Shown here: positions 46,961 to 59,377 of the stretch, piece after piece | Numbering within the stretch: position 1 is the stretch's first letter | Layout of the letters: each line of letters starts with the position of its first letter | DNA from: Ceratotherium simum simum | Taxonomy: Eukaryota > Chordata > Mammalia > Perissodactyla > Rhinocerotidae | Direction of reading: 5' to 3' | NCBI RefSeq assembly: GCF_000283155.1 | Contig: NW_004454159.1 | Span: 18,537,117-18,601,116 of the forward strand | DNA length: 64,000 nucleotides | Position numbers and translations under genes: made by a program | The notes under the pieces: generated by a model | What the model was told of the DNA's origin: nothing | What the model saw: only the letters and a program-made list of their open reading frames with translations | The model's database searches: none

Positions 46961-49900
46961 AAAATGCCGCTCTTTATTCCATCTGCAGCCTGTCTATGGA
47001 GAAGGCCCACCCATGTGGGAAAAGACAAATTTGGGACATAACCCATGACTACACTTGGCATGTTTTAAACAATGGTTAATTCTCTATCATTAAAAAAAAA
47101 TTTTTTTTTATGTCCTTTCTAATCAGAGCTGAATCACCAGTTCCAATAATTCCTATTATTCACCGCCCACTAGGATAACCAGGGGGTACTTGCACACCAT
47201 CTGGGTCATTTTCAACAATTCATCAGTTAGATATGTTACTAACATGTTGCTTCACTGAGGCCCAACCTGCTTACAACTACTTGCCGGTCCGCCACCACCT
47301 CTGCTCAGCCAACTTAATGGTGACTCTCTCCCATAGGAGATTTGTAAATCAGAACACTTAATTACCTCCCTGATGTCAGGGAACGTGCCCCCTGAAATGC
47401 AGCCAGCTCTGGAGAGGCCGGCCCACCAGGCCTCGGCTGGCCGTCTTGTCTGAGAGCGGCTTGCTGTCTTGTCTGAGAGCGTAGAATGCAGGACAGCAGG
47501 AGGAAGATAGAAACACCGAGTGAGAGCTCAGGGCTGTGGAAGCAGAATCCCCTGCCTGCTCCTAAGTCACATCTTTGGGGCTGACAGGCACCAATCAGCT
47601 CATCCACATGACAGCATTTTCTAAACTGAACCAAGCAAATATTATCTCTTACAGTTGCCATTAATCTGAAGAACAGTAGAAACAACAGAGATTTAAAGTA
47701 GGGATTTGGGGATTACCTGACAGTTGGAATTGTTCCATTCATTTCTGACAATGAATAGCACCGTTCATTTATAAATTGTGTAAGTTCTTTTCTGACAGCT
47801 GCCTGGGATAGAATAGGCATAGTTGTCAAAGACACAAACCTGTGCCACCAGACTGAGTTCCCAGGAAAACAACTGAATCTCTGCCTTTGGTATTCCTGGT
47901 GCCCTGCTAGGCAGTGCCTGGCAAAACTAATCCCCCAGTGACTGGTTATTGAAGGAATTAACTTCTGGGCACATTACCCCTTCTGCAAAACAAGGATAAT
48001 ACCACTTACTCAGCATGGTACTCCGAGCTTTAAGCTAAGGTGACAATCCTGAGCAGAGTACCTGCTCAGTGAACGTTCCATCAATGACCCTTCTCTTTCT
48101 CCCTCCTTCCTCTTTATGGATCTTATGTTGCTTTTCTTTCCTCCTATGAGAATGAAACTATTCCGTGTGTAAGGAAGACACCAGTGTGTGATACTTTGCG
48201 CTCCCCACATAGCATCAGAGCAGCACCGCATTTCCAGAGCCCTGCCCCTACCAGTTTCTCTTAGTTGGGGGGGGTCCCAAATTTCCCCCAGGTGTATGAC
48301 AACTTCAGGCTCCTATGGGAATTTCTGGTATGAGGTCACTCTGAGTCACCCGTGCCCAAACCCTTCCTTCTCCACAAAAGGACTCCTCCCAGATTTGTAA
48401 ACATAAGCACTTCTTTTCCTGGTGACCCCATGGCTACATCTCAGAGTTCAGTCCAGGCCCACTATTTCTTTTATGACGTAGAATAATGAGAACCATGCAA
48501 CAGGCACTCAATGAATGTCTTCAGCTCATTTTTTCCAAGGTTCAAATTTCCTAACAATTGTTCTCAGCAGGACAAAAACATAAGAAAAATGATCTAACCG
48601 GGCAGCTGGGAAGATGGTTCATAGGAAAATTCTGGCCCCAAAAAGAGCCTGGGTTCATTCCCTTCTTGACACAGACTGGAAGGCAGCATAACAAAGGAGT
48701 GGGGAGCTGGCGGCAAAGAGGAAGGCTGGGTCACAATCCCAGCCTTTGGAAGAGAATGTACCAGCTGCCAGGCTCCAAGTCAAAGAGTAGTGCTTGTTAA
48801 AGGTGGTGTGAGCGGGGAGGCTCCCTGGCTCAAATGTAGAGAAGGGAGGGAGAAGAGAAGGGAAAATGGGAACAAGCTGGGACTCACGGTCTGGGAAACC
48901 AGATAATGAACAGTCCTCTGAAGATCACTCTCAGCCACGAAGCTAGAGAGCCAGTGTCTGCCAGGAGACCTACTCAGCACCATGAGACACCTGTGTCCCT
49001 CTGGTGTGGCCACACAATAGACACTTTAGCTACCACATGTGGCTAAACTTAGGTCATGGGTCACAGTCTCTACGGAAGGAAGTTGTGAAAATACCCGAGT
49101 GTATTCAACAGAACAAACCAGACAGTTTGAAAATTATTCAGATTGAGTCACAAAACACTGAGGGAAAACAAATACAAATGATGGGACCTCCACGCTATTA
49201 CAATCCTATGGGGAGGTCTGCCCCAAAGCTGGTCCATGGAGAAATTCAGAAGGCTGGCAGATGCTACAGTGGCAAGGAGGATTAGGGTACACAAGCTGTG
49301 GGCCAAGCGGGTCATGAAAGAAGGCTTAAAAGGCAAGTGAGGATTTTCTTATTTTAAATCAAAGAAATCAAAACCAATATTTAAGAAAATGGCATCCGAA
49401 ATGCAGAGAAATCTTCAGGATCCACAGACCAGGGTCTATTTGAAGGAATACATGCCAAAGAAGGTATAAAAACCACAGAAATGGAACAAGAGCTGTATTT
49501 CTCTAAGAACAAACTTGGCTAGCATTTAAACAAAGAATTCCAATTCAGATTGGTGGAGGAAGCACTCACATAATAAATCTGGGCAAATATGTTTTATTGT
49601 TGTCAAGTGATTAAGCCACTGAACAGGCTGTCTCCTTAAATTCAGAGGTGCCTTTTGTCTCTGGAGAAATGTCAGCAGAAGACAGGATTTACTGTGCTGT
49701 TAAAAGTGAAGGAAAATACAATTGTGGATGTGAGGCGTAGGAGTAGGGAGTGAGATGATTTCACACCCTGGGTCCCAGGCACGTCTCCAGGGCAAACTGG
49801 CTACTGGTGGTCTACCTCCATTGTTCTCTGCCCTGACCCTGACCCTCCACAACAGCAGAGGCATCCACTGCCAGCATTGTTCCCCATTAATTAACCATTC

Positions 49901-50555
49901 TTCCCATTCAACACTGTTAATGTGAAGCTCCTCCCACAACCTGAAATGTGACTGCTGTGAGTTTTGCATGTATTTTGCCTAAATATTTTCTTCATTCTCA
50001 TCAATTTGGCTCTGAATGTCCCTTTAGTAAGGCAGGCAAATGGCAGAAACATTTGCCTGAATACTACAATTTGCAGAAACAGAATCCTAAATACTACCTC
50101 CTTTGGTGCTTTTTTTTCGGTAGGGGAGGGAACAAGAGTCAGCCCTAATTTCAGAATTCTGGGTTTTGCCAGGTAAGTATCATGGAAATACCAGAACCTT
50201 ACTTCAGAGGTTCAAAAGTTTGAATGCTAAGAGTCATTCTCCTGTGGTGGAACCTCCTAAAATTCATATCCATGCTGCTACTTCATGCAATAAAGAACAG
50301 ATCTGCATTTTGTTTAGAAGCCAATGATCCAGAAGCATGGATTATTTAAAGGTTCTTTTCAATTTCTCATTTTGTTTTTAATGTGTTTTGGCCAGGAAAA
50401 GAAGGGGCATTCAAATAAATTTCTTTGTAATTTAAGATTTGAGGAAAGGGATGAAGTAAGAGATTGAAACCAAGAGGAACATGATTTAGATAATTGTATC
50501 TCTCTTACAAATATACACACATGCAAATGAATATGAATATATATGTACTGATATA
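46961..50555. other. Intergenic, mostly unrecognised
   Basis: It includes a diverged sense MIR at about 47915-48085 and an A/T run at 47092-47109. No gene evidence was seen. Confidence 0.45.
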
Positions 50556-51690
50556 TATAATGGCAGACTAAACTGACAAGAACCCCTCCCTCCTTCCACT
50601 ATAAAACTGATAAAATGTAACTAAATTTTTGCTGTAATATAGAGCCAAGCTTAAAAGAACAAGAAATGTCCAGGTGCCATAAAGGAACAAAGAACTCAAA
50701 GTCTGAAATATAAGCCCCAGGGGCTGGGAGGTGGGGATAGGAAACATGGCTTTGAGTCCACGCGAGGGAGAGGACCTAGAACCGAGACTGCTGCATAAAG
50801 CTCAGAGCCTTAGAGCGCTCCCCGTACCTCACACTACCTGAACCCTGCCTGCCCGCCCAGGGCAAAGGCGCACTGCTGTTGGGGCTTAGGGGCAAGTGGA
50901 AGTTACTTGTGGAAAACAGAGAACACCCATGCACAAGGGTCATAGTGGGTTTTCACCTCCAGGTGCGAAAACACCACCAAAAAAGGTCTGAACCACTACC
51001 ATCACTGCGGAGCTGGCACAGGAAACCCCAAATTGCTCTAGCAACACCATCAAAACCCTGGGACATGGACCACTCACAAAATAAACAACGCTTGCTGAAA
51101 ATGAGTTCACAATCCTAAAAGCCCCATGAAGAAGCAAACCAGCATCAGGGAGTCAGCAGATGCAGCTAACAGAAATATTAGCATCCCCAAGAACTCAAGA
51201 GAACAGAACTCATTAGAGGCTATAAAATAAATATGATTAAAATGATTTTTAAAAGAAAAGAAACTATAATGAAAAAAACAAGTTGAAAAAAGAGCTGGCA
51301 AATTTGAAAAAGAATCAGACAACTTCAGAAATGAAAAATATAGTCAATGAAATTAGCAACTCAACGGGCAAACAGATGACACAGGCCTCAGAAGAGAATC
51401 AGTGATATTATAAATACCAAGAAGTTGCTGAGTTACTGAGCATAGCACAGAGAAATCTAAAACATATGCAAGAGGATTCAATGTAAGTCTAAAAGAAATC
51501 CCAGAAGGAAAGAGCAGTTAACACAGGCGACTTAATATTCAACAAAATAAGAGCATCCAGAATTTTCTTAGTGAAGAACACTAAGATGAGAGGTGAACAA
51601 GAGGAATAAAAATAAATCTGTGTAAAAATAGTGGTGAAACTAGAATATCGAAGACAAAATAAGGTGGGGGGCAATGAACTCATGCTTATT
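50556..51690 (+). mobile_element. Ancient L1/HAL1-like 5' and ORF1-like region
   Basis: GGCAGACTAAACTGACAAGA starts it. Further on, GAACTCAAGAGAACAGAACTC, ACTTCAGAAATGAAAAATATAG, TCAATGAAATTAGCAACTCAAC and CAGAAGAGAATCAGTGATATTA follow the order of an old L1 5' region and coiled-coil ORF1. Reading frames are broken. Confidence 0.55.
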
Positions 51691-52674
51691 ATAAAATGGT
51701 TTAATAATCCAGAAATGCATTTTTATGGGCTGTATCCCTAACCTCCATTGAGAGCTACAGTTAATACACAGAGAGGCAGCACATGCTTCGACTCTCTGCC
51801 TCTCTAATGTTCTGTGGGAACAGCCATAGGTGCAGCTCACTTTCAGAAAACCTCAGTTCCCTCTCAAGTTCGTCAGTCTAAATAGATGCAACAATCTACT
51901 GGCACACATCCAGAGGCATCAAACTGTGTGTTCACCAAGTCCTAGATTTTCACTCTAAATTTCACTAGAGTATATACTACTCTTCTTTATTACAACTGCC
52001 AATTTTTATTAATTCCTAACTAATTAAAAGTGTTGATTTCCATAACCTAATTTATCTAGCAATAAAGTACCTTGAGTGAATTTTGATGACAAGAACCCCA
52101 TCTTGTGGCAAAAATTTTCACAACCAAGTTTGGCTATAACTGCATTGCCATTCTCATTCTGAAGATAAATCCGTGTTGAGAAGTTATCATTTTATCTGCT
52201 TCACCAGACAGAATTTCTAAGCCAGCATTTATCTTGTGCCTGCGACGGCACCAGAGTACGCAGTAAATCTGCAGAGCACAGTAATTCTGGGACTTTATGA
52301 GTTATTTTCAAGTGAAAGCTGGTCGTCTTTGCACAGCTTACTGCAGGATTATTTTAAGAGAAAAGCAAACACTGACTCTAGGTCAGCTTCTGAAATGTTA
52401 TCATCTGTTAAGTCTGGTTCCATATTCCACTTTATACAAGATGATCTCACTTAGCTAAAGCAATCAGAAGACAAAAATTCCCAAAACCCATAAGAAATGA
52501 CACCCTAATTATCACTCTATGTAACAAAGCTACCCCACACAGCACACATTTACCTGTATTTCATATCATTCATACCTTACTCCTCTAAAAGGTGGCTTTT
52601 AATCAATTATCTTTCCCTATTTTAAAACAGTAAAACTAGATTCTAGAAATGTAATCTCCATTTTTTTTTCCTTT
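51691..52674. other. Intergenic, no recognised feature
   Basis: AT-rich unique sequence with no supported exon. Confidence 0.45.
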
Positions 52675-52688
52675 AAAAAGGAATGTTT

Positions 52689-52910
52689 GGGCCGGCCCTG
52701 TGGCTTGGTGGTTAAGTGCGCATGCTGCGATGCTGGCGGCCCGGGTTCGGATCCCGGGTGCGCGTTGAGGCACCACTTCTCTGTCCATCCTGGGGCCGAG
52801 TCCCACATACAGCAACTAGAAGGGTGTGCAGCTATGACATACAACTATCTACTGGGGCTTTGGGGGCAATAAATAAAATCTTTAAAAAAATAAAAATAAA
52901 AATAAAAAAT
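52689..52910 (+). mobile_element. ERE1-type SINE with 14 bp duplication
   Basis: The head is GGGCCGGCCCTGTGGCTTGG and box B GGTTCGGATCCC. The tail is an ATAAAAATAAAAA pattern. AAAAAGGAATGTTT flanks it at 52675-52688 and 52911-52924, perfectly. The body is nearly identical to the copy at 2275. It lies about 350 bases past the LMNB1 poly(A) site. Confidence 0.96.
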
Positions 52911-53264
52911 AAAAAGGAATGTTTTCCTCAATGTCTTCTCCCACTGTCCCCATGTTTCCATTTGGCTTTCCTACTCAAAGAGATTTTGAAAGGTCTTATT
53001 GTTGATAAGCTAAAAGATGCAAAGCACTGAGCACAATGGCTCGAAAAAATTAGCCATGATTATTGCTTTTATTATTATTACTAATGACAACAGAATACTG
53101 AAAAGTGGGGAGAACTCCAAAATAGCTTATGTGTTTATCTTCATTGTCAAAGCCTTAAAGAAAAATCTAGTTCAAGTAAGAAGCCAAATTATTTTTATCA
53201 AAGGCAAAACTGAAACAATACTTTTCTCCCCTCAAAATCTGTTTTTAAAGTTAAAAAAGACAGT

Positions 53265-54026
53265 AGATTAATATTAAAACAGCTTTTTATTTGTTAATGT
53301 CACATAAGAAATTTAAGCAAGTTACACTATCTTAAAAAACAACTAATGAGTTTTAAGAGAAACCCTTCTCCTTCCCCCCCTCCCCCCCCCATTCCCTTCA
53401 CGAATTAAGAATCTAAGAAGAAGTAACCATAAAACAAAGTTTTGTGGAATCCTTCATCCAGAGTGCTTACATGATATTAGGTTAATATTGCCTTCTTACA
53501 AAATTTCTCTTTTCTATTTAAAAAAAAATTTGTAACCTTGATTGTTTATTACAAAAAAATTCAGTACAAAAGTTCGATATATTGAAAAATGCTTTCCCCC
53601 TCCCTCACAGCACCGTTATATAGAGCAGAGGATAATCAAGAGCAGATTGCTAATCTAGATGAAGCAATCTTCAAATTATACCTGGACACACAGTGGTTTA
53701 TTTACCCTCCCCTCCCCTCCTCATAAGAACTTAAAAAAACACACACATACAAAAAAATGTCAAAAAATTTGAGGGACCCTTTCCAAACAGTACACAGTTA
53801 GTTCAGTGTCAATAATTCACATCTTGTAACAAAGTGTATGGATATGATTTCTCTTACAAAACTTTCAGTGTCAAAAAAAGGAAATTAAGGCCATCAGATT
53901 CGCAGCTTAAAAATTCACATAAAGGAAATATAAAAATATTCTGTGCTTCTGAGAAGGCTCTGCACTGTATGTAGGTAAGGATTACCATACTTCTTTATTC
54001 TGAGGAAGACAGTGGACTTGAGAAGT
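53265..54026 (-). other. LMNB1: LMNB1 3' untranslated region
   Basis: It runs about 760 bases from the TAA to the AATAAA at 53286-53291, read on the minus strand. It is AT-rich, with several C-rich plus-strand blocks (53363-53396, 53594-53604, 53704-53719) that become G-runs in the mRNA. No mobile element was recognised inside it. The 3' end is inferred from the signal. Confidence 0.75.
53286..53291 (-). terminator. LMNB1: LMNB1 poly(A) signal
   Basis: TTTATT on the plus strand is AATAAA on the LMNB1 strand, in the context AACAAATAAAAAGC. It lies about 740 bases after the stop. I recall a similar stretch at the end of the human LMNB1 transcript. Cleavage is expected about 15-25 bases further left. 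Confidence 0.7.
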
Positions 54027-54068
54027 TTACATAATTGCACAGCTTCTATTGGATGCTCTTGGGGCTCC
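54027..54068 (-). CDS. LMNB1: LMNB1 terminal coding exon with CaaX box
   Basis: The last coding exon has only 13 codons plus TAA. It joins in phase 0 after a 3117-base intron whose acceptor is TTTTCCTCATCAG. It encodes GAPRASNRSCAIM. The final CAIM is the CaaX box. In the lamin family the cysteine is farnesylated, the last three residues are removed and the new end is methylated, which anchors lamin B1 at the inner nuclear membrane. As I recall, human lamin B1 has threonine where this has alanine at the second residue. Exon joins reconstruct HQQ-GAPRAS without a frame break. Confidence 0.96.
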   Translation of the reverse strand, partial: GAPRASNRSCAIM

Positions 54069-54254
54069 CTGATGAGGAAAATAGAAGGAAAAATTAGTGC
54101 TAAGAAAATGGATCACAGTATTTTAAAAAAAGACAACAGAGATACTACAAATCCATATTACCAAATGTCAAATGGACCCTTATCATTTCTCACTTATCCT
54201 TTTGAACCTTCTTTTATGGACTTCTTCCCTAGAATATTCCAACAAATTACAGAA

Positions 54255-54435
54255 CAGTGATTTTCAACTCTAGCTGCACATTCAGATCCTTAGGAGCTTA
54301 AAAAAAAATTCTGATCTAGGTCCCTCGATCAATTAAATGAGAATTTCTCATTTAACTGGGGAAGAATATCTATTTATACATAATTTTAAAGCTCCATAAG
54401 TAATTTAAATATGCATCTGAGGTTGAAAACCACTG
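54255..54435 (+). mobile_element. MER5-like nonautonomous hAT element, full length
   Basis: 181 bases with inverted ends CAGTGATTTTCAACTC and GGTTGAAAACCACTG. The interior keeps CTGCACATTCAGATCC and an AT-rich middle. Size and ends fit MER5A (about 189 bases). The expected 8 bp duplication is imperfect or lost. It lies in the last LMNB1 intron. Confidence 0.8.
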
Positions 54436-55109
54436 TTCAGTAACCTCCATTTACACCTGAGGAAAGAGATCAGCGGACTCCATTCTCAACAACCACATCA
54501 GAGAATACAGCTGGCTGGATCCTCAACATTCACATCCCGAAGCATTTGCGTTGGGTTCATCCTCAAATGTGAAGTCAAAATGGCTCCTTCTATCCATTTC
54601 TTTATCACTCACTAATTCCTTAAAACCTCACAAAATGACGTGTGACTCACCACTTGACTGGACTGAAATTGGTTTCTTTAAGGTCACCAAAAAAACTTCT
54701 AATCAACTCGAAAGATCATTGGATTCATTCTCTAATGTGAAGGCAAAAGAGCTGATCTGCCCTTCCATCTTCTCTCTGTTGAACCTTGATATTATTTTCT
54801 CTGATCACAAAAGCTAAAAACCTCACACATCTTTGACTTCTTTTTTCTTCTCTCACCCCCAAGTTCAGTCACTATGCCTTAATGAATCTCCATTTATACA
54901 CTCCCTCAGTGTCTCTGCAATCTCCCTTCCACAGTCAATCCCTCTGATATTGTCTCAATTTTCTCCTTTGCTCCAAAGTGTGTAGAAGCTACTTGCCTAA
55001 GCATTCTAAACCAAGTCAATTTAACACCAACCTTCCAAATTGGTTTATTTCTCACACACACCCTACAACTGAATGGACTTAAGTCTTAAGTGCTTAAGTC
55101 TTGATATAT

Positions 55110-55560
55110 CCCCTATGATCAAAGATTATCACAAATTCTTTGCCACTCCTCCCATAAATAAATAGTGGAGACTATTTACCCTCACCTGGAATTGGAGCTG
55201 GCCTTATGACGTACTTTAACTAAGAGAATATGGTAGAAGGGACACTGGGCCAGTTCCAGGCCTAGCCTACGGCTTTATGTTTTCATCCCTTTACAAGCTA
55301 GCTGCCATGTTATAAAGAAGCCAGAACGAAACTACCAAATGATGAGAAGCCACATGGAGAGAGACATGGAGAACATCCCAGCCCCAGCCAAACTCTCAGC
55401 TGAATGCAACTGCATGATTCACTTCAGTCTCCATCATGGAGCAAAAGAACTGCCCAGGTGATCCCAGTCAAACCACAAAACCATGGGAAATAAGAAACTA
55501 TTATTTTAAGCCACTAAGTTCTGGGGTGGTCTGTTAATGTAGCAACAGATAATTCAAACA
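55110..55560 (+). mobile_element. LTR-like MaLR/ERVL-type remnant
   Basis: It includes CAAATTCTTTGCCACTCCTCCC, AGAATATGGTAGAAGGGACAC, TGGGCCAGTTCCAGGCCTAGC and the end TTTTAAGCCACTAAGTTCTG GGGTGG followed by TGTTAATGTAGCAACAGATAA. This end module is common to mammalian LTR repeats. There is no coding part. The family name is not certain. Confidence 0.55.
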
Positions 55561-56342
55561 CCTGCAGAACAACCATCGTCTGCCTTCTAACACCCAAATA
55601 ATCACCCATCCTCCCTAAGTATATTTCCCAGAGATCTTCTCAACTACTCTGGTGGCCCAGAGAGCATTCTCCAGCGTCTATGACTCATGCTCTGAGGCAC
55701 CTGTCTGGCACCTTGAGATCTCTCTTATATTGTTATTTTACTTCCAGTCATTATAATGCTTCCCACTAAAGACAAGAAGTAGAAGCTGTGCTTGTTTCTT
55801 GTTAACGCCAAGTCTAAAGTGTCTGTACTTAAATATTCCTCCAAAATGTATGAGGCAATATCCAAGCCAAAAATTCATTCTACTTCATATAAACCACCTC
55901 AAGTGGGTCTCAACTCTGGGGGCTAAACATAAAAGAGAATTTTTTTGGAGTAGGACTGGGGCTAACAAAGCAAAATGAACAGACTTATAAATCTGGAGAC
56001 ATGGAGATGAAGTCTTCTAAGGATAAGGGTAGAAATTTTGATTAATGATCAGACTCAAACGACTTGAGACTATAAACTGAAGGCTCATCACTTATTAATA
56101 ATTCTAATTTAATTAATTAAAATGAAATTTGGAGTTTCTTTATTTCAAGGGCTCTCAAAAGCCCAAGCATCAGCTAAAATCTATCTTGCAATTAGATGAT
56201 CAGGAACTTAATATAGCAAGAATTTTGTTTCATACTGAAGTTGAACATTACCTCTTTGTTTTTTTTAAGTTTGTACGCAGAAGCTTGCTCTAATTTAGTG
56301 ATCTAAACTTCTCAATCACAGAACCCTTCAGTAAATAATTTT

Positions 56343-56638
56343 TGTTTTGTTTTTTTAAGCACTGTTGTTGTTTTATTTTTATTTATTTATTTATTTTTGA
56401 GGAAGATTGGTCCTGAGCTAACATCTGCTGCTAATCTTCCTCCTTTTTTTCTCCCCAAAGCCCCAGTAGATAGTTGTATGTCATAGTTGTACATCCTTCT
56501 AGTTGCTCTATGTAGGACGCTGCCTCAGCATGGCTTGATGAGCGGTGAGTAGGTCCACGCCCAGGATCCGAACAGGTGAACTACAGGCCGCTGAAGCAGA
56601 GCACACGAACTTAACTGCTACACCACTGGGCCGGCCCA
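56343..56638 (-). mobile_element. ERE-type SINE, antisense to plus strand
   Basis: The reverse head GGGCCGGCCC closes it on the right, and CCCCAGTAGATAGTTGTATG and GAGCTAACATCTGCTG lie inside. Flanks CAGTAAATAATTTT (56329-56342) and CAGTAAACAATTTT (56639-56652) match at 13 of 14 bases. It is in the sense direction for LMNB1. Confidence 0.92.
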
Positions 56639-56811
56639 CAGTAAACAATTTTGAGCATGCATTTATAAGTGATATACATGTCCTAATATAACATATTATA
56701 TACATTATAAAACAAAAGGCAAAATGTGATATAATGAGAAATGCGATATAATGAGAAAATTTTTAAAAAAAGAAGTGCTAACATTTTCTTCCAGTACCTA
56801 ATGTGCTATCT

Positions 56812-57021
56812 TTTTTTGTTGTTGTTGCTGGGAAAGATTTGCCCTGAGCTAACATCTATTGTCAATCTTCCTCTTTTTTTTCCCCCTCTTCTAAGTCCTT
56901 CTAGTTCTTCTACGTGAGCCGCCGCCACAGCATGGCTACTGACAGACGAGTGGTGTGGTTCTGCACCCAGACACCGAACCCGGGCTGCCAAACTTTAACC
57001 ACTATGCCATCAGGGCTGGCT
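56812..57021 (-). mobile_element. ERE2-like SINE, antisense to plus strand, 15 bp duplication
   Basis: GCCCTGAGCTAACATCTATTG, CCGAACCCGGGCTGCC and ACTATGCCATCAGGGCTGGC mark the reverse element. CCTAATGTGCTATCT flanks it at 56797-56811 and 57022-57036, perfectly. It lies 164 bases from the LMNB1 penultimate exon, in the LMNB1 sense direction. Confidence 0.92.
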
Positions 57022-57176
57022 CCTAATGTGCTATCTCGAATAACCCCTCAGGAAAAACAAACTCCACTTGGTAGCTCACTAATCTGGTTCATCAAGTAAT
57101 AGGAAAAAAAACAAACTCTACTATTGGTTTTGGTTTTCATGTAATTCCGTTAATAAAATTTAAAACAAATATACTA

Positions 57177-57293
<117 letters not shown>

Positions 57294-58465
57294 CTAAAAA
57301 TAAAAGTAGTTTGATTTTAAGTCAAAACCATACTTAAAATCATAAAGGTTGCAGGGGAGGGGGACCTTCTCTTTGCTTAAGGTTAAGAAACAGCATTCCT
57401 ACATCAGGGATTATTTAAAAAAAAAAAAAAAACTGGTTCATCACTAGCTTTAGCTACTGAACAGGAATTTTTGCATAATTAGTAGCAGTTCTTAGATCTT
57501 CAGTATTTCCTGCAGAGGAGCTACTGGTATCCAATTTGAAATACCTGCTGAGAAGTTTCCACTGCTTCTTATCCCATTCTGTTACTAAGAATTCTGTAAA
57601 CGATTTGGCACACTAAATTCTTTATAACACTCAACATGAATTCAGCTCTCGGCTGAAAAGATCTCAGCTCCTGGCAAAGAGAAGGTGCTAAATAAATGCT
57701 GAATAAATTGAAGTTGGAGGCCAACTGCTGTGATCCCAGGGACCATAGCAGCAACAGGACCACCTGATAAGTGAGATGAATCCTTCAGCAACTGATTCCT
57801 CTTGAATGAAATTGTATCAAGACAGATGAGCACTATTTACTAATAACACACTAGTGAAGTTCCAATGTATTCGGCACATAAACTAGATCTCCTATCATTC
57901 ACTGGCAATGTGACAGAAAGTAACCATTTTCACTTTATACTGAGGAGCTCAAATACAGATGACTGTCCTGCAGAGAATGCTGACTTGTACAAATGCAGCA
58001 GTGTTTCCATTTAAGCACAAGGCTAACCTGAGGATCTGGCAGCAAGTGAACGAGTGTGTCCTAGAGAGTGCTGCAGAGCATCTCATTTTACTCTGTCCCA
58101 TGTCCTAAGGTCACTCAAGAAAGATAACTCCACAGAGGAAGACGCTACAGTAACGTCAGTAAAAGCTTATCTGAAATTTAACACAGACCAACTAGTCTAA
58201 AATGGCAGAGGACAAAAATAAAAAACAGTGTCACAGAAATGAGATTTCATTTTAAATATGTCCAAGGATATAGTCTGTAAATGAAGTAAGACAGTTCAGT
58301 AGTATTTTGTGGGGAATTCTGATACTTGTTGCAGGGCCAAGGAAGACAGACCATTTGTCAATTAGCCAGAAACCTCAATGCTGTAAGATCAGTCTATGTT
58401 TTTTATACACACAAATAGCCATTTCACAAATATCAGCCTAACCGCACTAATAAAAAAGCATCTGA

Positions 58466-59377
58466 CAACCCAGCAGCTGGGAGAAAATATTTGCAAACCA
58501 TATATCTGACAAGAGGTTAATCTCCTTAATATATAAAGAACTCACACAGCTGAACAACAAAACAAATAACCTGATCAAAAAATGGGCAGAGGATATGAAC
58601 AGACATTTTTCCAAGGAAGATACACAGACGGCCAATAGGCACATGAAAAGATGTTCAGCATCACTAATCATCAGGAAAATGCAAATCAAAACTACACTAA
58701 GATATCACCTTACACCCGTGAGAATGGCTATAATCACCAAGACCAAAAATAACAAATGTTGGAGAGGATGTGGAGAAAAGGGAACCCTCATTCACTGCTG
58801 GTGGGAATGCAAACTGGTGCAGCCTCTATGGAAAACAGTATGGAGATACCTCAAAAAATTAAAAATAGAAATACTTTATGACCCAGCTATCCCATTTCTG
58901 CGTATTTATTAAAAGAACTTGAAATCAACAATCCAAAGAGGCTTATGCACCCCTATATTCATTACAGAATTATTCACTATAGCCAAGACGTGGAAGCAAC
59001 CCAAGTGCCCATCAACAGATGACTGGATAAAGAAGATGTGGTATATATAATACAATGGACTACTACTCAGCCATAAAAAAAGACAAAATCGTCCCATTTG
59101 CAACAACATGGATGGACCTGGGGGGTATTATGTTAAGTGAAATAAGCCAGACAGAGAAAGACAAACACTGTAGGTGTTCTCATAGGTGGAATCTAAACTA
59201 ACACACGGACAGAGAGAACAGTTTGGTGGTTACTAGGGGGAAGGGAGTTGGGGGGTAGGCACGAGGGGTGAAGGGGCGCATTTATATGGTGACTGACAAA
59301 TAATAATGTACAACTGGAACCTCACAATGTTATAAACTATTATGACATAATTTAAAAAATTAATTAACTAATTAAAA
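58466..59377 (+). mobile_element. 5'-truncated older L1 3' end
   Basis: A 0.9 kb L1 end is flanked by the perfect 14 bp duplication AAAAAAGCATCTGA (58452-58465 and 59378-59391). It encodes the ORF2 end, including [18 protein letters not shown], up to a stop at 58910-58912, then continues out of frame with [13 protein letters not shown] sequence. Its 3'UTR differs from that of the copies at 17056 and 37774, so it is another, probably older, subfamily. It is antisense to LMNB1. Confidence 0.93.

Noticed and set aside
58595..58912. A 105-codon open frame in an LMNB1 intron
   Set aside because: It is the ORF2 end of another truncated L1.
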